Virus record (IMG/VR): IMGVR_UViG_3300047322_000085
Span: 1 to 36,823 of that record
Direction: 5' to 3' (one strand)
Origin: a virus
DNA length: 36,823 bases
The translations under genes were made by a program, and so were the position numbers. Under the pieces are notes generated by a model, which saw only the letters and a list, made by a program, of their open reading frames with translations, had not been told where the DNA came from and searched no databases. Numbering within the stretch: the first letter of the stretch is position 1; the number at the start of each line of letters is the position of its first letter. Shown in pieces: positions 36,572-36,823 of this stretch.

Positions 36572-36811
36572 GTGGATCTCAAGACCTACGTCGCGAGCGA
36601 GCGCGGAGCGGCAAAGAAACTTGCCGACAGTCTCGGTATCTCGCCTTCATATCTCTCCCAACTGATCAGCGGCAGGTCAGCGGTCTCTCCGGAACGGGCC
36701 GTCGACATCGAAAGAGCGACCAGCCTGGCTGTCACGCGCCGCGATCTTTTCCCGGAAAACTGGCAACGCATCTGGCCGGAACTCCAGGCAGAACAACCAG
36801 CCGCCGCCTGA
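36572..36811 (+). CDS. Cro/YdaS-like helix-turn-helix regulator
   Basis: A 79-residue protein starting at GTG 36572 with GAGG six bases upstream. It has the YdaS/Cro type helix-turn-helix: GAAKKLADSLGISPSYLSQL (12-31), then SGRSAVSPERAVDIERATSL and a closing RRDLFPENWQRIWPEL. It is the first gene after pR and faces away from the repressor, the place of Cro in lambdoid phages. It would bind the same operators and favour lytic growth. YdaS-like proteins can also act as antitoxin-type regulators in other prophages, but no toxin is seen here. Confidence 0.85.
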   Translation: MDLKTYVASERGAAKKLADSLGISPSYLSQLISGRSAVSPERAVDIERATSLAVTRRDLFPENWQRIWPELQAEQPAAA

Positions 36812-36823
36812 ATCCCCGCAGGC

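Noticed and set aside
1-36823. CRISPR arrays, insertion sequences, toxin-antitoxin pairs, retrons or other defence islands
   Set aside because: I looked for regular spaced repeats, transposase motifs and reverse transcriptase motifs and saw none. The YdaS-like gene has no toxin partner here.
36811-36823. Direct joining of window end to window start as a complete circle
   Set aside because: Joining gives no continuous gene for the partial frame at 1-37 and would leave the phage without visible replication genes, so missing sequence is more likely. The possibility is not excluded.

Overview
This window reads as most of the genome of a temperate, short-tailed (podovirus-type) phage with a P22-like virion and a lambda-like layout. 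The high GC content, codon choice and general look of the proteins suggest a betaproteobacterial host, probably in the Burkholderia/Paraburkholderia group; this is inference from sequence style and no search was run. I see no bacterial housekeeping genes, insertion sequences, CRISPR arrays or complete tRNA genes.

Layout. (1) 1-2081, plus strand: the end of the rightward early operon. It holds a RuvC-like resolvase, several small unknown genes, a DUF2829/Tad2-like gene (a candidate Thoeris inhibitor) and a gene in the position of a late antiterminator. (2) 2091-2279: two intrinsic terminators enclosing a structured, non-coding leader, as at the late promoter of lambdoid phages. (3) 2406-18593, plus strand: packaging, head and portal-tail genes in P22 order (TerS, TerL, portal, scaffold, coat, gp4-like, gp10-like, fibre-like protein, three ejection proteins). 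An Fe(II)/2-oxoglutarate hydroxylase-like gene and a GNAT acetyltransferase gene sit within this block. (4) 18594-24231: tandem terminators, then a tailspike and a lysis cassette (holin, GH108 endolysin, a second membrane protein), ending in a secreted tail-fibre-like protein. (5) 24228-25193, minus strand: a SAM methyltransferase, a probable lysogenic-conversion gene. (6) 25500-26672: an attachment core that copies the 3' end of a tRNA, followed by a tyrosine integrase. (7) 26669-35730, minus strand: the leftward early operon, with an excisionase-like protein, a J-domain protein, a Lar-like protein, a DNA methyltransferase, an HNH homing endonuclease, RecT, a RecE-like exonuclease and a run of tiny genes, several membrane-bound. 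(8) 35731-36823: the immunity region, with a CI-like repressor that lacks a peptidase domain, a 59-codon gene downstream of it, mirrored pL and pR promoters with repeated operators, and a Cro/YdaS-like gene.

How it works together. The repressor should hold pL and pR through shared GTTTAGT-type operators. On induction, pL drives recombination, anti-restriction and excision, while pR drives Cro and, beyond this window, presumably replication. The gene at 1650-2081 would then release late transcription through the terminator at 2256-2279 into the virion and lysis genes. The attachment core lies between the lysis-side methyltransferase and the integrase, with phage genes on both sides. The sequence is therefore arranged as a free or circularly permuted phage genome rather than one opened at its attachment site. 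In a lysogen the integrase would lie just downstream of the restored tRNA, and the SAM methyltransferase would lie at the opposite edge. No replication initiator or helicase is visible, so the window is probably missing a few kilobases between its right and left ends.
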